A stretch of 64,000 nucleotides of DNA. Source: Erysipelotrichaceae bacterium. Its GTDB lineage: Bacteria; Bacillota_I; Bacilli_A; Erysipelotrichales; Erysipelotrichaceae. The DNA lies in NCBI GenBank assembly GCA_013334325.1, contig JAAXXT010000004.1, positions 36,435 to 100,434 on the forward strand, in the 5' to 3' direction. The notes beneath the pieces are model-generated. The model saw only the letters and a program-made list of their open reading frames with translations. It made no database searches and was not told the origin of the DNA. The position numbers and the translations under genes were made by a program. Below, in pieces: positions 61,727 through 64,000 of the stretch (position 1 is the stretch's first letter; each line of letters opens with the position of its first letter).

Positions 61727-62184
61727 GTAATCCTCTCTTCCATAAAAACTTGATGATTCTAGATATTGAAGCGTCTAGTGCTGAAGAAGCCTTGACTTTC
61801 ATGTCTAAGAAATTGATCGAAGAAGGCATCGTCAAAGAAAGCTTTACCCAAGCGATCTTAGATCGTGAAGCTGAATTCTCAACCGGTCTACCAGGATTTG
61901 GACGAGGCGTCGCGATCCCTCACGCGGATCCAGAACACGTCAATGTCTCCGCTTTAGCAATTGGGATCATGCGTCATCCTGTCCAATTTAGAATGATGGG
62001 AAATCATGATGAATTGATCGAAGCAGAAGTCTTGTTTATGTTGGCACTTAAAGAATCGCATTCGCATATGTCGGTATTGCAGAGTTTGATGGATGTGATC
62101 CAAAACGAAGCACTATTGACCCAAATCAAGGAAGCACACACTCAAGAGTCACTTTATGAGCTGATGAGTGCGAATATTGCTTGA
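61723..62184 (+). CDS. PTS EIIA component (fructose/galactitol type)
   Basis: A 153-aa PTS EIIA domain. The phosphoacceptor His is in GRGVAIPHADPEHV (about residue 65), preceded by ILDREAEFSTGLPGFG. It passes phosphate from HPr to the EIIB encoded next. It is coupled to the previous gene at ATGA. Substrate by family: galactitol or a similar polyol/sugar. Confidence 0.93.
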   Translation: MSNPLFHKNLMILDIEASSAEEALTFMSKKLIEEGIVKESFTQAILDREAEFSTGLPGFGRGVAIPHADPEHVNVSALAIGIMRHPVQFRMMGNHDELIEAEVLFMLALKESHSHMSVLQSLMDVIQNEALLTQIKEAHTQESLYELMSANIA

Positions 62185-62205
62185 AGACAAGGAAAGGAGG
62201 TAGCG

Positions 62206-62499
62206 ATGATTAAGAAAAGAATACTGGTTGCCTGTGGCACTGGGGTAGCTACATCAGTCGCCGTAGCCCGAAAACTAGAGAATATTTTTAAGGAAAGAGG
62301 CCTCGCTGACATGGTTGAAGTATCAACCTGTACTGTCGCCGAAATGGAATCTAAAGCTTCTAAATATGATCTTATAGTTACGACGGCACACAACAGTAAA
62401 CCGATGCCCGTTAAGGTGATCATGGGTGTAGCTTTTCTGATCGGAAGGGGTACTGAACCAGTTTTACAAGACATACTCGATACATTAGGACTCAAGTAG
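62206..62499 (+). CDS. PTS EIIB component (galactitol type)
   Basis: A 97-aa EIIB of the GatB type. The phosphoacceptor Cys is in ILVACGTGVATSVAVARK (about residue 9). AAAGGAGG precedes the ATG. It receives phosphate from EIIA and gives it to the sugar entering through the EIIC encoded 24 bases downstream. Confidence 0.95.
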   Translation: MIKKRILVACGTGVATSVAVARKLENIFKERGLADMVEVSTCTVAEMESKASKYDLIVTTAHNSKPMPVKVIMGVAFLIGRGTEPVLQDILDTLGLK

Positions 62500-62523
62500 T
62501 AAACACACAAAAAGGAGAAAATT

Positions 62524-63882
62524 GTGGATATCTTTCAAATTATCATGGACGGAATTAATTTCGTCGTTGGATTAGGCTCATCAGTTATGATGCCTATCGT
62601 TATTACCTTATTGGGCCTTATTATGGGCGCAAAACCAGGTAAAGCCATTAGAGCTGGTTTAACGGTTGGTGTTGGCTTCATTGGATTAAATTTGGTTATC
62701 GGCATGTTGGGCGGAAACTTAGGCCCAGCCGTTCAGCAAATGGTTACCAATTATGGTTTAAGCTTAACTGTCATCGATGTTGGATGGCCTGCAGCTGCTG
62801 CGATCGCGTTTGCGACAAAAGTCGGCGCTTTGGTTATTCCTATCGCTTTGGCTGTTAATATCGTTATGATCTTGACCAAAACGACTCAAACTGTCAACAT
62901 CGACGTTTGGAACTTCTGGCATTATGCCTTTACTGGTTCATTGGTTTATTTCGCTACAAATAATCTCGCTTTCGGTTTGATCGCTGCTGCGATCCAAGCG
63001 GCTATGACTTTGATCTTGGCTGACTGGACTGCCAAAGGCGTTGAAGAATATTGCGGTTTACCAGGTGTTTCGATTCCTCATGGATTGTCCGTTGCTTTCG
63101 TTCCTGTTGCTTTAGTTATCAATAAAGTCTTGGATTATATTCCTGGGATCAATAAGATCAACATGGATGCTGTTGCTGTTCAGAAAAAATTCGGTCTATT
63201 CGGAGAACCAATCTTGGTTGGCTCAGTCTTAGGGGCTGCAATCGGCGCATTAGCTGGTTACGATCTAAAAGGCTTCTTAACCTTAGGTATCACCATGGGT
63301 GCTGCTTTGGTTCTTATTCCTAAGATGGCTGGATTACTCATGGAAGGTTTAATTCCTATTTCTGATGCTGCTTCTGAATTCGTTGAAAAACATTTCAAAT
63401 CCAACGCTAAAATCTACATCGGTTTGGATGCTGCTGTAGGTATCGGTCATCCTACTACTTTAGCTGTTTCCTTGATTCTTGTTCCGTTATCAGTCTTGAT
63501 CGCTGCCATCTTGCCAGGCAATCAGTTCTTGCCATTTGCTGACTTGGCTGTATTACCTTTCTTGTTCGTCTTGGTTGTTCCTATTACTAAGGGCGATCTA
63601 TTCAGAACTCTAGTTGTTGGTATCTTCATTGTTGTTGCAGGCTTATACATCGCGACAGACATCGCTCCGTTATTGACTCAAGCTGCTGCTGATTCAGGCT
63701 TTACAATGCCTGTTGGCTCTTCCTTGATTTCCAGTATCGCTGATGGTGCTTCCCCATTAAGCTGGGCATTTGTTAAGATCTATGAATTCAAAGAAATTGG
63801 TATCGCTATCTTGGCTGCTATTACTGCAGGCATGGCCTTCGTCAATTTCAAACGTATCGCAAAACAAGCTAAAGGCGAATAA
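62524..63882 (+). CDS. PTS EIIC permease (galactitol type)
   Basis: A 452-aa membrane permease with about ten helices, matching the GatC family, including GVSIPHGLSVAFVPVALVINKVLDYIPGINKI. The GTG start at 62524 has AAAGGAG 9 bases before it. Family transport galactitol and related compounds; given the galactose genes elsewhere in the window, a galactose-like substrate is plausible but unproven. Confidence 0.93.
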   Translation: MDIFQIIMDGINFVVGLGSSVMMPIVITLLGLIMGAKPGKAIRAGLTVGVGFIGLNLVIGMLGGNLGPAVQQMVTNYGLSLTVIDVGWPAAAAIAFATKVGALVIPIALAVNIVMILTKTTQTVNIDVWNFWHYAFTGSLVYFATNNLAFGLIAAAIQAAMTLILADWTAKGVEEYCGLPGVSIPHGLSVAFVPVALVINKVLDYIPGINKINMDAVAVQKKFGLFGEPILVGSVLGAAIGALAGYDLKGFLTLGITMGAALVLIPKMAGLLMEGLIPISDAASEFVEKHFKSNAKIYIGLDAAVGIGHPTTLAVSLILVPLSVLIAAILPGNQFLPFADLAVLPFLFVLVVPITKGDLFRTLVVGIFIVVAGLYIATDIAPLLTQAAADSGFTMPVGSSLISSIADGASPLSWAFVKIYEFKEIGIAILAAITAGMAFVNFKRIAKQAKGE

Positions 63883-63920
63883 TCCTTTTAGAACTTGTGG
63901 TTTATGAAAGAGGACATCCC

Positions 63921-64000
63921 TTGAACAAAGTCTATCAATATCCAAACCAAAGAAGAGTCTTCAGCATCATCATTCCCACTGTCTTGTCGGGTCTGATTGT
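63921..64000 (+). CDS. Start of a gene continuing past the window
   Basis: A TTG at 63921 with AAAGAGG (63907-63913) seven bases before it opens a frame that stays open to the end. The visible part begins MNKVYQYPNQRRVFSIIIPT and turns hydrophobic. An ATG at 63904 ends after six codons. It follows the EIIC gene by 38 bases and is probably in the same operon. Not identifiable from 26 residues. Confidence 0.5.
   Translation, partial: MNKVYQYPNQRRVFSIIIPTVLSGLI

Noticed and set aside
1..64000. Mycoplasma-type genetic code (TGA as Trp)
   Set aside because: TGA ends many clear genes and all conserved Trp positions I checked are TGG.

Overview
The window reads as a low-GC, fermentative, probably anaerobic member of the Bacillota or a closely allied Mollicutes-like lineage (Erysipelotrichia- or Izemoplasma-like is my guess). 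TGA acts as a stop throughout and Trp is TGG, so this is not a Mycoplasma-type code. Support comes from strong AAGGAGG-type ribosome sites, ATGA-coupled operons, a T-box leader, a SipW-type signal peptidase, pyruvate formate-lyase, PTS transport, and no respiratory complexes in view. No tRNA, rRNA or CRISPR array was recognised.

Layout. 1-6.4 kb: end of a sensor kinase, then a divergently encoded degenerate-GGDEF/LuxR regulator facing a four-gene export operon (two DUF1102/TasA-like secreted proteins, a SipW-type signal peptidase, and a membrane protein joining a DUF5305-like outer domain to cytoplasmic MshEN repeats). 6.4-15.3 kb: pseudouridine breakdown (psuK-psuG), a prepilin with a BspA-like leucine-rich tail, thioesterase, Tex, a fumarate-reductase-like flavoprotein and a PHP phosphoesterase. 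15.3-27.8 kb: galactose region with a sugar nucleotidyltransferase, galK, a YesN/YesM-type two-component system plus a sugar-binding lipoprotein, mglBAC, an aldo/keto reductase and galE. No galT is seen.

28-31.3 kb: acetyltransferase and an Amt-PII fusion behind a T-box riboswitch and a 41-codon small ORF. 31.3-39 kb: heterodimeric ABC exporter, small membrane and redox proteins, a NapH-like ferredoxin, and an ECF sigma factor with an RsgI-like partner. 39.1-39.8 kb: a RAYT-type transposase relic bounded by 16-bp inverted repeats, whose right repeat fills the spacer of the promoter for the next operon. 39.9-44 kb: thioredoxin, rhodanese, DUF134-NifX, split permease and FeS membrane proteins.

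44-54 kb: cytochrome b5-like lipoprotein, pflB-pflA with a CRP/FNR-like site at exactly -41.5, and assorted metabolic genes. 53.4-57.9 kb: a DUF2202 protein and a MacB-like ABC operon ending in a membrane-anchored PASTA protein, both preceded by the same CAC-repeat element. 57.9-59.3 kb: DUF1836-DegV, apparently expressed from a leaderless mRNA. 59.5-64 kb: a PRD-type PTS regulator, a degenerate cold-shock-domain protein and galactitol-type EIIA, EIIB and EIIC; the window ends inside the next gene.

The strongest candidates for undescribed biology are the DUF1102/signal peptidase/DUF5305-MshEN cluster, the T-box-controlled ammonium transporter with its intervening small ORF, the RAYT relic built into a promoter, and the cold-shock-like protein inside a PTS operon. 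All assignments are by eye; no database search was run.
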